A stretch of 64,000 nt of DNA from NCBI GenBank assembly GCA_021850485.1, contig JAJZLY010000014.1, positions 33,526 to 97,525 on the forward strand, in the 5' to 3' direction. The DNA is from Bacillota bacterium. Lineage in GTDB: Bacteria > Bacillota > Sulfobacillia > JAJZYS01 > JAJZLH01. This document shows positions 8,928 through 19,017 of this stretch, one piece after another; position 1 is the stretch's first letter; the number at the start of each line of letters is the position of its first letter. Under the pieces are notes generated by a model. It did not search any database. It saw only the letters and a program-made list of their open reading frames with translations, and was not told the DNA's origin. The position numbers and the translations under genes were made by a program.

Positions 8928-10403
8928 ATGGACGCGGTTTCGCACTCCGCCTCACCTACTCCACCTGCTGCACCCCAACCGGTCAACTACTGGCGAGTGG
9001 TTGGTACTGTCTGTATCGGTGCCTTCATGGCCGCTCTCGACGCTAGCATCATCACCGTCGCCATCCCCACCCTGCACACGTACTTCCACGCCCCGGTTGG
9101 CGTAGTCGGATGGGTCGCAATCGCCTACCTGCTCACGCTCAGTTCTCTGCTGATCATCTTCGGCCACTTGGCCGACCGGATCGGCCGGGCCCGCATGTAC
9201 GCCTATGGCTTTACCGTATTCATCATCGGTTCGGCCCTGTGCGGCGTGGCACCGACGATCATGGTTTTGATTATCGCCCGTATCTTCCAGGCATCGGGTG
9301 CTGCGATGCTGCAGGCCAACAGCGTAGCCTTGGTCACGGCCTACACACCGCCTCGTCAACGTGGCCGGGCGATCGGCATTCAGGCCGCCGCCCAGGCGCT
9401 CGGTCTGTCAGCAGGCCCGGCGGTGGGCGGTGGCCTGTTAGCTCTCTTCACCTGGCGGGCGCTATTCTACGTCAATGTGCCGATCGGCATCATCGGCACC
9501 CTGCTGGCCTTGCGCTTTTTGCCCAAGGACCCAGAAGGTACTCCCAGTGAGCCCTTCGATTATGCGGGGGCGGGGTTGATGATTCTGTGTCTGGTGCTAT
9601 TCATGTGGGCACTCAACCAGGGCTACCTCTTGGGCTGGGGATCACTGCCGATCATCCTCAGCTTTCTGGTGTCAGTGGCCGCCGGCTACCTGTTCGTCCA
9701 CCGTCAACTCGGCATTTCCCATCCGATCCTGGACCTGACCATGTTTCGTAACTGGGTGTTCTCCTCCGGGAACGTCTCCGGAATGCTGTCCTATACCCTA
9801 CTTTATGGCACCTTGTTCCTCGGCCCCTTCGAACTTCAACTAGTCCAGCACCTACCGATCTCTCAAGAGGGATTGGTATTGACCGCCGTGCCGGTGGCCA
9901 TGACCGCCTTGTCACCGATCAGCGGGCGACTGGCCGACCGTTGGAGCGCCAAGGACCTGTCTCTTCTCGGCATGGCGATCGGCACCGTTGGTGCCTTTGT
10001 GTTGGCGTTCACTGCCGGCGCCGCCTCGATCGGCGCCACCCTGGCCGGGTTGATGCTGGTCGGCGTCGGCATGGGCCTGTTCACCCCGCCTAACAACTCT
10101 TCGGTGATGGGCGTAGTCCCTCGAGCCCGGCTCAGTTCAGCCGGAGGCTTCTTGAACATGGCCCGCTCGCTGGGCATGAGCATCGGCGTAGCGGTGGCAG
10201 GCTCCTTGTACGCCGGCATGCTGCTCTCCACCATCGGCAACGATAACCCCAGCCGGGCCCAGTCTCCGGCCGTGGGTCATGCGCTGATGATCGCCTTTAT
10301 CGGCATTGGTGTGGCCGCCTTGATCGCCACCATAATTTCTGCCATCAAACCGAACTTCAAGGTGGAACATCATGGCGACGCTGAGCCGCAGGATCTGATG
10401 TGA
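8928..10403 (+). CDS. MFS transporter, DHA2 (EmrB/QacA) drug exporter family
   Basis: A 14-helix major facilitator protein. The first helix CIGAFMAALDASIITVAIPTL carries the DHA2 signature (motif D1), GHLADRIGRARMY is motif A, and GLSAGPAVGGGLLALFTWRALFYVNVPIG is the motif C plus DHA2 loop. Such proteins export hydrophobic drugs or dyes using the proton gradient. The start is uncertain: AAGGAGG at 8909 is 12 bases before ATG 8928, and an in-frame CTG (8922) has better spacing. A TACAAT at 8888 may be the -10 element. The next gene, an ArsB-like pump, follows 34 bases after the stop. Confidence 0.9.
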   Translation: MDAVSHSASPTPPAAPQPVNYWRVVGTVCIGAFMAALDASIITVAIPTLHTYFHAPVGVVGWVAIAYLLTLSSLLIIFGHLADRIGRARMYAYGFTVFIIGSALCGVAPTIMVLIIARIFQASGAAMLQANSVALVTAYTPPRQRGRAIGIQAAAQALGLSAGPAVGGGLLALFTWRALFYVNVPIGIIGTLLALRFLPKDPEGTPSEPFDYAGAGLMILCLVLFMWALNQGYLLGWGSLPIILSFLVSVAAGYLFVHRQLGISHPILDLTMFRNWVFSSGNVSGMLSYTLLYGTLFLGPFELQLVQHLPISQEGLVLTAVPVAMTALSPISGRLADRWSAKDLSLLGMAIGTVGAFVLAFTAGAASIGATLAGLMLVGVGMGLFTPPNNSSVMGVVPRARLSSAGGFLNMARSLGMSIGVAVAGSLYAGMLLSTIGNDNPSRAQSPAVGHALMIAFIGIGVAALIATIISAIKPNFKVEHHGDAEPQDLM

Positions 10404-10437
10404 GGACAACAGCCGTGGGGCCAGGATTCTGACTCCG

Positions 10438-11712
10438 GTGCTCAGCCTGCTCCTGTTCCTGGCGGTCGTGGTGGCCAGCGTGCTCCGGCCCTGGCGGCTT
10501 TCTCCGGGCTTATTCGCCGGCGCAGGCGCCGTGGTGGCGGTGGCCGCCGGCTTCACTGCGCTGCACAGCCTACCCACCATCTGGTCGTTGATCTGGGACC
10601 CCACCTTGGCCTTCGTGGCCGCAATCGTCATGTCGCTGGTGCTGGATCAGATCGGTGTCTTCGCCTGGGCCGCCCGCCACGTACTTCGCTCCGCCCGCGG
10701 GCATACGGCTTTGGCGTTCGGTGGACTCTTGCTGTTGACTGCGGCAGTCAGCATGCTCTTCAACAACGACGGCGCAGCCCTGATCATGACCCCAATCGCC
10801 CTCGAGCTGGCAGCACTCTATGCACTGGGACCGGGTCCGGCCATGGCGTTGCTCCTGGCGGTCGGGTTCATGGTGGATGCTGCCTCCTTGCCGTTACCGG
10901 TCAGCAATCTGGTGAACATCCTAGCCACCGACGCTGCCCACATCAGCTTTCTAGCGTTTGCCCATATCATGATGCCGGTCGACGTGGCGGTGGTCGCTGT
11001 CAGCGTGGTGCTCTCCTGGGCGCTGCTTGGCCGTAGGCTTCCAGAGGACGTGGCGGCGCAGATCCCTGACCCGGCGGCCACCCTGCCGGACCTTACGCTG
11101 TTTCGCCGCGCCCTGCTCTTGGTGGCAGGGCTGGTGGTCGCCTACGTGGCCAGCGGCGCCCACCCCTTCCCTGTATCCGTGCCGGCGTCCGTGGCCGCCA
11201 TCTTGCTGGTCGCCATGGCCTGGCAGCGCGGCCTGCTCCGCCCCAAGGCACTCCTGGCCACCGGTCCGTGGCAGGTCGTCGTCTTCTCGGTGGGAATGTA
11301 TGTGTTGGTCTTCGCCTTGGCCCAGAGCGGCTGGCTGGGCAGCCTGCAGGCCGCCCTGGCTTGGGCCAGCCGACTTCCTCCCGCTGCCGGTGTGTTCGCG
11401 GTTGGCCTCATCACCGCTACCTTAGCTGCGGTGCTGAACAACTTGCCGGCGATCATGGCGGTGATGCTCAGTCTTGGCCACTTGGCACTGTCGCATCCGG
11501 CCAGCCTATCTTTGACCGCCGCCGCGACCATCGGTGCCGACATCGGCCCCAAGGTCTCGCCCATCGGGTCTCTGGCTACGTTAATCTGGCTGCATCGACT
11601 GGAACGGCACGGGATTTCGATCAACTGGCGGACCTATGTCGGCGTAGGGGTGGTTCTCACGGTGCCGGTGCTGCTGGTGGCCCTGACCACCCTGGCGTCG
11701 ATCCCAGGCTGA
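10438..11712 (+). CDS. ArsB/NhaD-type ion transporter (arsenical pump-like)
   Basis: The 424-residue protein is almost wholly hydrophobic with about 11-12 helices. The two hallmark half-helix regions of the ArsB/IT superfamily are present: MLFNNDGAALIMTPIALEL and AVLNNLPAIMAVMLSLG. VSNLVNILATDAAH fits the same fold. Family members export arsenite or antimonite, or act as Na+/H+ exchangers; no arsR or arsC lies nearby, so substrate is unassigned. GTG at 10438 is the first canonical start and has no strong Shine-Dalgarno. It lies 34 bases after the exporter stop, suggesting cotranscription. Confidence 0.82.
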   Translation: MLSLLLFLAVVVASVLRPWRLSPGLFAGAGAVVAVAAGFTALHSLPTIWSLIWDPTLAFVAAIVMSLVLDQIGVFAWAARHVLRSARGHTALAFGGLLLLTAAVSMLFNNDGAALIMTPIALELAALYALGPGPAMALLLAVGFMVDAASLPLPVSNLVNILATDAAHISFLAFAHIMMPVDVAVVAVSVVLSWALLGRRLPEDVAAQIPDPAATLPDLTLFRRALLLVAGLVVAYVASGAHPFPVSVPASVAAILLVAMAWQRGLLRPKALLATGPWQVVVFSVGMYVLVFALAQSGWLGSLQAALAWASRLPPAAGVFAVGLITATLAAVLNNLPAIMAVMLSLGHLALSHPASLSLTAAATIGADIGPKVSPIGSLATLIWLHRLERHGISINWRTYVGVGVVLTVPVLLVALTTLASIPG

Positions 11713-11750
11713 AGCGGTCCGCTGGTAGGCCCCCGAAGGAGGAGCTGGCA

Positions 11751-12725
11751 ATCGACACATCGGCCTGGCCCAGCATAGAGCAGATGCGCGAGGCGCATCT
11801 GGCCTTCTCAGCCGGCGGCGGGCTGCGCACACCGACTCTGTCCGCACCCGGACTGGCCGCCCAATTGCACCTGGACGCGCTCTATCTCAAGGCCGAGTGC
11901 CTGCAGGTGACCGGCTCCTTCAAGTTTCGTGGGGCCTTCACCAAGGTGCATCGGGTGGCGCCGGCCCTAAATGGGCGCGGGGTCGTCACCTATTCGTCCG
12001 GCAATCACGGTCAGGCGGTGGCCGCGGCAGCCCAGCGCCACGGTCTGGCTGCCGTCGTGGTCATGCCGGAAGATGCCGTCGCCGAAAAGGTCGCCGGCGC
12101 CATGGCCCTGGGGGCAGAGGTGCGGTTTTCGGGTACGACTTCGGTGGCGAGGCAGGTTACCGCAGAGGCGATTGCCCAAGAGCGCGACTGGGTGGTCATT
12201 CCTCCCTTCGACGACCCCTGGGTGATTGCCGGTCAGGCCACCATCGGCCTGGAGATCGCCGAAGATGCACCCGATACGGACGCGGTGCTGGTACCGATCG
12301 GCGGCGGCGGCATGGCGTCCGGCATCAGTCTGGCGCTCGCCCAAGTCCGCCCGCACTGTCCGGTGTTCGGGGTCGAGCCCGCTGGCGCAGACGACGCCCG
12401 GCGGTCTCTGGCAGCTGGTGAACTGGTCAGCTTGGACCACCCGGACACGGTCTGCGACGGTCTGCGTACCAGTCGCCTCGGGCAGCTGCCGTTTGCCATC
12501 CTCTGCGCACACCTGCGCCAGGTGCTCAGCGTCTCCGATCAGCAGGTCGGGCAAGCCGTTCTCCGCCTGCTCCAAGAGGCCAAGCTGGTGGTGGAGCCGT
12601 CCGGCGCGGTCGGTCTGGCTGCCCTGTGGGCCGGCTTGGCTGGTCCAACCCGCCGACCGACGGTGGTGCTCTCCGGCGGCAACATCTCCGGGTCTTACCT
12701 GAGCGCTCTGCTCGCCGGCGCCTAA
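11751..12725 (+). CDS. threonine/serine dehydratase (PLP-dependent), ATC at the expected start
   Basis: PLP-dependent ammonia-lyase that deaminates threonine (or serine) to 2-oxobutanoate (or pyruvate). The PLP lysine lies in GSFKFRGAF, the substrate loop in SSGNHGQAVA, and the phosphate-binding loop in VPIGGGGMASG. At about 324 residues it lacks the C-terminal regulatory ACT domain, so it is the catabolic or unregulated type. The family N-terminus needs roughly ten residues before REAHLAF. The codon at the right place, eight bases after GAAGGAGG, is ATC (11751). The first canonical codon, ATG 11784, has no Shine-Dalgarno. It follows the ArsB-like gene by 38 bases. Confidence 0.88.
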   Translation: MDTSAWPSIEQMREAHLAFSAGGGLRTPTLSAPGLAAQLHLDALYLKAECLQVTGSFKFRGAFTKVHRVAPALNGRGVVTYSSGNHGQAVAAAAQRHGLAAVVVMPEDAVAEKVAGAMALGAEVRFSGTTSVARQVTAEAIAQERDWVVIPPFDDPWVIAGQATIGLEIAEDAPDTDAVLVPIGGGGMASGISLALAQVRPHCPVFGVEPAGADDARRSLAAGELVSLDHPDTVCDGLRTSRLGQLPFAILCAHLRQVLSVSDQQVGQAVLRLLQEAKLVVEPSGAVGLAALWAGLAGPTRRPTVVLSGGNISGSYLSALLAGA

Positions 12726-12791
12726 TTCCAGACAGGACATTTTCTGGCTGGTCCGAAAAAGAATGAACAGGGGTCCCACCGGCGGGGGCTC

Positions 12792-15026
12792 ATGCATTCG
12801 GCGCTGACGCCAGAGGAAGCGATGTTGGTGGCCACAGGCTTGGGCCCCCGGGGCCGGCTGAGCGAACTCTCCAACAGCGACCTGCAGACCTTGATCCAAA
12901 CCTGCAGCGAGATCTGCCAGACTGCCACCAGCCTGGCGGCAGGGTTAGCCGCTCTGCGACCAATCCAGACCCTGACGGCTGCCCAGTCTGCTGCGGTCTA
13001 TCTCTACGTGCCGCCGCACCAGCTGTCGGCTCTAGCGGCGAGCGGCGATCCGCCCGCTCTGATCCCGGTTGACGACTCTGCGCCATCACTCGAAGCCGAA
13101 GTGTACAGGACAGGGCGCTCGGTGGTGTGGGGCGGCGGCCCGGATGAGACCCCAGGCCTCAGACCCGCGGCGCCTGGCGCAAGCTCGGCGATCATCACGC
13201 CCTTACAGGTGCAAGATCAGATCTGGGGCGTCCTAGCGGCATACCGGGAACACACCGGGTTCACCGACCGCGACCTGGCTGTTTTGGAAACAGTCGGGCA
13301 GGCGGTCGCGGTGGTGGTGGCGCTGCGGGCCTCGATCAGCCAGCAAGAGAGTTTGTGGGCGGGCGCCCCCTTGGGCATGGCTTCGTTCGACTTGGAGGGC
13401 CGGTTCATCAACGCCAACGACACCCAGGCCAAGATACTGGGCGTGCCGCTGACGGAGTTGATCGGCCGCTCGATGATGGACTTTGTGGGCACCTCAGATG
13501 CAGTGCGCGTTCGCCAGCTCTTCACGGATCAGACGCTCGACACGAACCCGCACAGCCACCTGCTTACGGCGCACCGGGCCGATGGGAGCCCTTTGGTGGT
13601 GGAAGCCTGGACAGCACCGCTGACGGTAGCCGGAGCGACAGTCGGCGTCCAGGTGGCACTGCGGGACCTGACCGCCGAGCGCCATGCCACCGAGCGCCTG
13701 GAGTGGCTGGCCACCCACGACCCGCTCACGGCCCTGGGCAACCGCCGCTGGCTGGAGCATGGCTTTGCCACGATGCTGGCCGACGATGCGCAACGGCGGC
13801 TGACATTGATCTACATCGACGTGCTCAACTTCTCGTACATCAACGAGACCTACAATCACGACATTGGTGACCACCTGTTGGCTGAACTGGGAAGGCGGCT
13901 GACCCGGGTCTTGTCGGATCGTGCCATCTGTGCTCGGGTCGGAAGCGACGACTTTGCGGTGCTGCTGGGCGAGTCCGCCGACGACCCGCCGTTTTTGCAG
14001 CTGCTCGAGGGCATCAAGAGCTGCTTCGAGCAGCCGTTGACCGTCGACGATCAGGTGGTCTCCCTGCGACCGGCCATCGGTGTCGCCCTCTATCCGCGCC
14101 ACGCGCCAGACTGGCACACGTTGTTACGAATGGCTGCGGTGGCCGCGTCCCAGGTCCAGGCCACAGGACCGGCTGTGGTCTTTCATGCCGAGGGTGCCAG
14201 CGGGCATCAGAGCGCAGCCGCTGAGATTGCCCAGCGCCTGCCCAGGGCCCTGGCGGCTGGCTACCTGGAGCCTTTTTACCAGCCGATCGTCGACCTAAAG
14301 ACCTCGAAAGTGGTGGCCGCAGAGGCGCTGTGCAGATGGCACGATCCGGATCTCGGCCTGATCTATCCCTCGCGGTTTATCCCGCTGGCAGAAGAGAGCG
14401 GGCTGATCGTCAGCATCGGGCGCTTCATGTTGCAGGCCGCTTGTCGGCAGCTGAAGCAGTGGCAGACCGAATTCGCTCGGCCAAGCAGAGTGCAGGTCAA
14501 CGTGTCCGCTCGGCAGTTCGAGGAGCCAGATTTCCCGGAATTGGTTGCCGAGATCATCCGAACAGCGGGCCTGCCGCCAGGCTCCGTGGCGCTGGAGTTG
14601 ACCGAGAGCGTGCTGGTGCGCATCCGGGAGTCGACCGTTGACCCGCTCCAAGCCCTAGCCCGGCACCAGGTTCCGGTGATCATCGACGACTTCGGCATCG
14701 GCTTCTCATCGCTGAGTTATCTACACCAGTTCAAGGTGGACGAGCTAAAGCTTGACCGCTCATTTCTCGAGCCAGCTCAAAATGGCATGTCGTCAAGGGA
14801 CCTGCTGACGGCCATCGCCGAGTTTGCCAAGCGCCTGGGCATGCTGATCACGGTCGAGGGCGTGGAGCACTTCGACCAGATCGCAGCCTTGCGTCGACTC
14901 GGCTTCCAGCGTGCCCAGGGCTATGCCCTGGCCCCGCCGGCAAGTGCACCAGCCTGTGCCAGTTGGCTGGAGCAAGGCAAGATCAATCCCGCCAAGCCGG
15001 CGAAAGCCGCCGGAATCGACGCCTAA
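12792..15026 (+). CDS. GAF-PAS-GGDEF-EAL cyclic-di-GMP protein, probably a phosphodiesterase
   Basis: A 744-residue soluble signalling protein. Residues about 45-180 look like a GAF domain and 185-300 like a PAS domain with GMASFDLEGRFINAND. A GGDEF domain follows (WLATHDPLTALGNRRWL), but its active-site loop reads RVGSDDF rather than GGDEF, so cyclase activity is doubtful. The EAL domain is intact: AAEALCRWHDPDLG, LTESVL, DDFGIGFSSLSYL, KLDRSF and TVEGVEH. I infer a c-di-GMP hydrolase with a degenerate GGDEF that may bind GTP or act as a regulator. No transmembrane segment. The ATG at 12792 is preceded by GGCGGGGG. Confidence 0.9.
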   Translation: MHSALTPEEAMLVATGLGPRGRLSELSNSDLQTLIQTCSEICQTATSLAAGLAALRPIQTLTAAQSAAVYLYVPPHQLSALAASGDPPALIPVDDSAPSLEAEVYRTGRSVVWGGGPDETPGLRPAAPGASSAIITPLQVQDQIWGVLAAYREHTGFTDRDLAVLETVGQAVAVVVALRASISQQESLWAGAPLGMASFDLEGRFINANDTQAKILGVPLTELIGRSMMDFVGTSDAVRVRQLFTDQTLDTNPHSHLLTAHRADGSPLVVEAWTAPLTVAGATVGVQVALRDLTAERHATERLEWLATHDPLTALGNRRWLEHGFATMLADDAQRRLTLIYIDVLNFSYINETYNHDIGDHLLAELGRRLTRVLSDRAICARVGSDDFAVLLGESADDPPFLQLLEGIKSCFEQPLTVDDQVVSLRPAIGVALYPRHAPDWHTLLRMAAVAASQVQATGPAVVFHAEGASGHQSAAAEIAQRLPRALAAGYLEPFYQPIVDLKTSKVVAAEALCRWHDPDLGLIYPSRFIPLAEESGLIVSIGRFMLQAACRQLKQWQTEFARPSRVQVNVSARQFEEPDFPELVAEIIRTAGLPPGSVALELTESVLVRIRESTVDPLQALARHQVPVIIDDFGIGFSSLSYLHQFKVDELKLDRSFLEPAQNGMSSRDLLTAIAEFAKRLGMLITVEGVEHFDQIAALRRLGFQRAQGYALAPPASAPACASWLEQGKINPAKPAKAAGIDA

Positions 15027-15640
15027 TCTGCTCTTGGCTGGTGCCAGGGAGGTCCATGGCCGGTCAGCAACCAACTGGGACCAATGGCCATAAGACGTGT
15101 GGCACTAGCTCTGGCCTGCTCTTGATCCTCGTTCAGCCAGGACCGAGGCATGATCGGGCCCTGGCGGCCAACGACCAGGGCATCGCCAGCGATCACCACC
15201 CGATCCGCCAGCCGCACCAGCGACAGGTGCCCAGCCGTATGACCAGGTGTGTGCCAAACTGCGAAGCCGGCTACCTCGGCCCCAGGGTCAAGCCAGCGGT
15301 CGACCGCCACCGGCCGCATCAGCTGAGCCATCACCCGCCGGACCAGGCGCCGCGGCCGCAAGGCGCCTTCCAGAAACGAGCGCTCCTCGCTACCAGCCCA
15401 CACCTGCGCACCTAGGGCTGAGGCCAGTTGCGCCGCCTGGCCTCGATGGTCCACATCACCATGAGTCAAGACCACGGCATCCAGGCGCCATCCGCTCTCG
15501 GACAGCCAGCGACTGATCTCCTGGCGATCGCTGGGCATCCCGGCGTCCACCAGCACGGTCAGCGTCTTGTCGTGAACCAGATAGCAATTCGACTGCCGCA
15601 GGCGGGGACCAGCGAACACCCCGGGCACTAGCTCCACCAC
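15023..15640 (-). CDS. MBL-fold metallo-hydrolase
   Basis: The metallo-beta-lactamase fold is shown by VVLTHGDVDHRGQ (metal motif 1), VWHTPGHTAGHL, VIAGDAL and the terminal LLTGHG. YLVHDKTLTVLVDAG is the usual N-terminal strand pair. The family is large (glyoxalase II-like and others), so the substrate is unassigned. The frame is open upstream into addA, but GTG 15640 behind GAGGGGGAG gives a normal N-terminus (VVELVPGVFAG) and lies 24 bases after the addA stop. The 3' end overlaps the convergent GGDEF-EAL gene by four bases. Confidence 0.87.
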   Translation of the reverse strand: MVELVPGVFAGPRLRQSNCYLVHDKTLTVLVDAGMPSDRQEISRWLSESGWRLDAVVLTHGDVDHRGQAAQLASALGAQVWAGSEERSFLEGALRPRRLVRRVMAQLMRPVAVDRWLDPGAEVAGFAVWHTPGHTAGHLSLVRLADRVVIAGDALVVGRQGPIMPRSWLNEDQEQARASATRLMAIGPSWLLTGHGPPWHQPRAD

Positions 15641-15663
15641 GCCTACTCCCCCTCGCCCAGTTC

Positions 15664-18600
15664 CTATGCCAGGTCGGCCAGGTCCGGATCGATGATCATC
15701 TGCTGAATCTGGCTGAAATACAGGCACACGGTGACCGTCCGTCCCGGATAAAGCGCCATGACCGCTCGCCGGTAGCTGTGCATCTGCGGCTTGTACTGGC
15801 TGGCACGACGGCTGGCATCTTGGGCGCTGATGCGGTCTGTCTTCAGATCCACCACCAGCACATCATCCATGCCCACCAGCAGGGCGTCGATCTGTCCGTG
15901 CAACAGCGAGCCGGCGAGCGCCACCGGTTCCTCGGCCAGCAGCGTAAACGGCACCTCGCGCTGGACAAGGTGATGCTCCGCCGCCAGCCGTCGGCCGACG
16001 GGGGTGACGAACAGTGCTGCCAGACCCGCAATATCGATATGGCTTGCCTCGTCAGGCAATAATACCTCGGCTGCGACCAGTTCCTGGCACTGCCGGGTGA
16101 TCTCAGCCACGGCATCCGCCTTCGGGTAGCGCAGGTGCCGCAACAGGAGATGGGTGGCGGTGCCGACGGCCGCTGGCTGCAGGGCCGCTGCCCCGGGCAA
16201 GGCCACCACGGACTGGTGGTGGCTTTCAAGTTCCACCTCCAAGTCCCCTTCGGCCAGGGAGGTGGCGGTCACCACCTCTGGTGCACCTGGGTCGGCCAAC
16301 TCGAGTCGTTCGTCCCACAGGTCCTGCGGCCAGGCCGGCGGCGGACTCGCGGCCGGCGCCGAAAAACCGGATGCAGGAGCGGTCGTGGGCCAGGACAAGG
16401 ACACGATGCCAGGGGTCTGCAGCGCCACCGGCGCCACCCAGTCCAGATAGGAGCGGCCGCTCGCCCAGCGTCTGGCAGGCTGCAGGCGGCCGGCCGCCCG
16501 CCAATTGCCGATGGCGCGCATGCGGTCTCGCACCGTGCCCACAACCACCAGCCGATCTTGGGCCCTGGTCATGGCCACGTACAGCAGACGCGCCTCTTCC
16601 TGGCGATCTTCTTGGGCCAATGCCGTCTCGATGCCGGTGGCCAGCGGGGTCAGACGGCGCACCGCTCGCTCGGGATCGGGGGCCAGCAGGCCGATCCCGA
16701 GGTGACGGTGGATGGCGAGATACGGCGCCTTGCGGCGGTGACTCAAAAACGGCAACTCCACGCCAGACGCGGCCAGCACCACCACCGGGAACTCCAGACC
16801 CTTGGCCTGATGGATGGTTAGAATCTGGACGGCGTCAGGCGTCCCGGCCTGTGGCCGGTCATGAAAGACATCACCTGCGCCCTCCCTGCTGGCCTCCACA
16901 AAGGCCTGGGGGCCACCAGGCCATCCCTGACTGAACGCCTCGGCCCAGTCCAAGAATGCCAACAGGTGATGGTGGCGCCTGGGCCCGTGGGCCATGTTCA
17001 GCACCCGGTCGGCGTAAGCGGTCTCGTGAAGCAGACGAGCCACCAGTTCCCCGACCGGCAGCCACCGCCAACTCTGCCAGGTGCGGATGCGGCCGGCGGT
17101 CCGAGCGTCCAGCTCGCTGACACCAGCCGCCAAGCCACCTGGGCCGCCGCTGAGCACCATGGCGGCCAGCTCGTCCAGCCCTACACCAACGATCGGCGAG
17201 CGCAGCACGGCGGCCAGATCTAATTCCGTGTAGGTGTCCGCCGCCACCGCCACCAGGCTCTCCATGGTCTGCCATTCCAGAGACTGCCGGGGCCGCCGCC
17301 CGCTGCGGATCTGGCTGGGGAGTCCCAACTCGGAGAATACTTCCTGAAAGACACCTACCGACTGTGCGCTACGCACCAGCACCGCCACATCGGAGGGCCG
17401 CATCGGCCGCAGACCTACCTGGCGGTCAAAGATCAGCTCGCCGTCCGCGCACCACCGGCCGATGGCGCGGCCGATCACCCCGGCTTCAGCTTCCGGCCGC
17501 TCCAGCACTGCGGCCTGGTCGTCCTCAACCTCGGCGGCGTCGCCGGGTGCGCGCTCCAGTGCCCAGACCTCCACGAACGGCGGCTGCACGTGCGGATAAC
17601 TGCTGGCATCTCGGGCCGGCACGAGTGGAGCCGCGCCCTCGATACCGGGAAAATCACCGGTAACCGCCTGCACTGCGGCCAAGATCTCGGGCCGGCTGCG
17701 GAAGTTCTCAGCCATTTCCAAACGCTGGCCTCGGACTGGCAGGCGCTCGGCCAAGGTCGCCAGCAGTTCGGGCAGGGCATGCCGGAACCGGTAGATGGAC
17801 TGCCGATGGTCCCCCACCACCAACAGTCGTGGTGGGGTGGAAGTGGCTCTCAGAATGCGGTCGAGCAGGGCATCTTGCAGCGGATTGGTGTCCTGGTACT
17901 CGTCGACGAGGACGACATCGAGGCCAGCTGCCAACTCCCTGGCCACCGCCGACGGCGCTCCGTCGGTGGTGAGGATCTGATACGCCAACTGCAATTGGTC
18001 ATCGTAATCGATCAGCCTGCGCTGACGCTTGATGCCCTGGTAGGCCGCGAGCCAGGCCACACTGAGTTCGCTGACGGCGCTGGCGACCGGAGCTAAGGCC
18101 ATGGCCTCGGCCGCCAGCGCCCCCGGCAGGGTCGATGCTCGAAGTCCGCGAGCGGTCTCTCTGGCCGTCTTGGCGATGGCGCGCAGTTGGTCCCACACCT
18201 CGCGGTCGCTTTCCGTCAGGCCAGCGAGCCGCTTGGGCAAGGTGTCTTCTGACACAGCCTGCCAGTTGCCGTCGGCCAGCTCGGCCAAGGCGGCGGCGAG
18301 GCGACTTGTCGCCTGGCCCAGAGTGCGGTCGGCGATCGGAGTGTCCGCCAGTTGTGCGACTTGGCCTTGCCATTGCCCGGCTTGCCGGCTGAGGTCGGTG
18401 GTCAGCACATCGATCAGGGCGTGCAGCCTCTGCTCATCGCTGAACTCACTGCCTAGATGTCCCAGGAAGCCCTCCGGGTCCGGCATCGAACGAGCGAACT
18501 CGATCAGGCGGCGCAGCGCCTGCCGGGTCAGAGGCTGCGTTCGCTCGTCCCAATGCCGGGCCAGCCGCACCCGCTGATCCGGGTGTCTGCTGACCGCCTC

Positions 18601-19017
18601 CTGCCAGGCATCTAGCCACAGCTGGGCCTGGGTCAGGGGATCGACCACCGACAATTGCTGCGGCTGGCCGATGGTATGCCCGTAGCGCCGGATCAGGTGA
18701 TTTCCGAAGGCATGAAACGTCTCCACCTGTGCGTGAGGCAGGAGTTCGAGTTGGCTCTGTGCGATGGCATTGCGGGCCGGGTCGGCCAGCGCGGCGATCA
18801 GCTCTTGGCCAAGGCGCGACCGCATCTCCTGTGCCGCCTTGTCCGTGAACGTAACGATCAGGGCCCGGTTCAAGGACGCGCCCTGACCCTGCTCCAAGTA
18901 GCGCATCACCCTGGCCACCAGCACCGCTGTCTTCCCAGAGCCGGCCGCGGCGGTCAGCACCAGTGCGCCTCGCCTTGCCGCGGCCAGTGCCGCCTCCTGA
19001 TCCGGTGATAAGTTCAT
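15664..19017 (-). CDS. addA: ATP-dependent helicase/nuclease subunit A
   Basis: AddA is the UvrD-like 3'-5' helicase and one of two nucleases of the AddAB recombination complex that processes double-strand ends. Near the N-terminus are the Q motif LSPDQEAAL and Walker A TAAAGSGKTAVL. VVLVDEYQDTNPLQ (motif II), VVGDHRQSIYRFRHA (motif III) and LTIHQAKGLEFPVV (motif V) follow, and the C-terminal RecB-type nuclease has GQIDALLVG then VVDLKTDRIS. ATG 19017 overlaps the addB stop (ATGA), so this start is preferred over one 93 bases upstream. About 1117 residues, normal to slightly short. Confidence 0.95.
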   Translation of the reverse strand: MNLSPDQEAALAAARRGALVLTAAAGSGKTAVLVARVMRYLEQGQGASLNRALIVTFTDKAAQEMRSRLGQELIAALADPARNAIAQSQLELLPHAQVETFHAFGNHLIRRYGHTIGQPQQLSVVDPLTQAQLWLDAWQEAVSRHPDQRVRLARHWDERTQPLTRQALRRLIEFARSMPDPEGFLGHLGSEFSDEQRLHALIDVLTTDLSRQAGQWQGQVAQLADTPIADRTLGQATSRLAAALAELADGNWQAVSEDTLPKRLAGLTESDREVWDQLRAIAKTARETARGLRASTLPGALAAEAMALAPVASAVSELSVAWLAAYQGIKRQRRLIDYDDQLQLAYQILTTDGAPSAVARELAAGLDVVLVDEYQDTNPLQDALLDRILRATSTPPRLLVVGDHRQSIYRFRHALPELLATLAERLPVRGQRLEMAENFRSRPEILAAVQAVTGDFPGIEGAAPLVPARDASSYPHVQPPFVEVWALERAPGDAAEVEDDQAAVLERPEAEAGVIGRAIGRWCADGELIFDRQVGLRPMRPSDVAVLVRSAQSVGVFQEVFSELGLPSQIRSGRRPRQSLEWQTMESLVAVAADTYTELDLAAVLRSPIVGVGLDELAAMVLSGGPGGLAAGVSELDARTAGRIRTWQSWRWLPVGELVARLLHETAYADRVLNMAHGPRRHHHLLAFLDWAEAFSQGWPGGPQAFVEASREGAGDVFHDRPQAGTPDAVQILTIHQAKGLEFPVVVLAASGVELPFLSHRRKAPYLAIHRHLGIGLLAPDPERAVRRLTPLATGIETALAQEDRQEEARLLYVAMTRAQDRLVVVGTVRDRMRAIGNWRAAGRLQPARRWASGRSYLDWVAPVALQTPGIVSLSWPTTAPASGFSAPAASPPPAWPQDLWDERLELADPGAPEVVTATSLAEGDLEVELESHHQSVVALPGAAALQPAAVGTATHLLLRHLRYPKADAVAEITRQCQELVAAEVLLPDEASHIDIAGLAALFVTPVGRRLAAEHHLVQREVPFTLLAEEPVALAGSLLHGQIDALLVGMDDVLVVDLKTDRISAQDASRRASQYKPQMHSYRRAVMALYPGRTVTVCLYFSQIQQMIIDPDLADLA

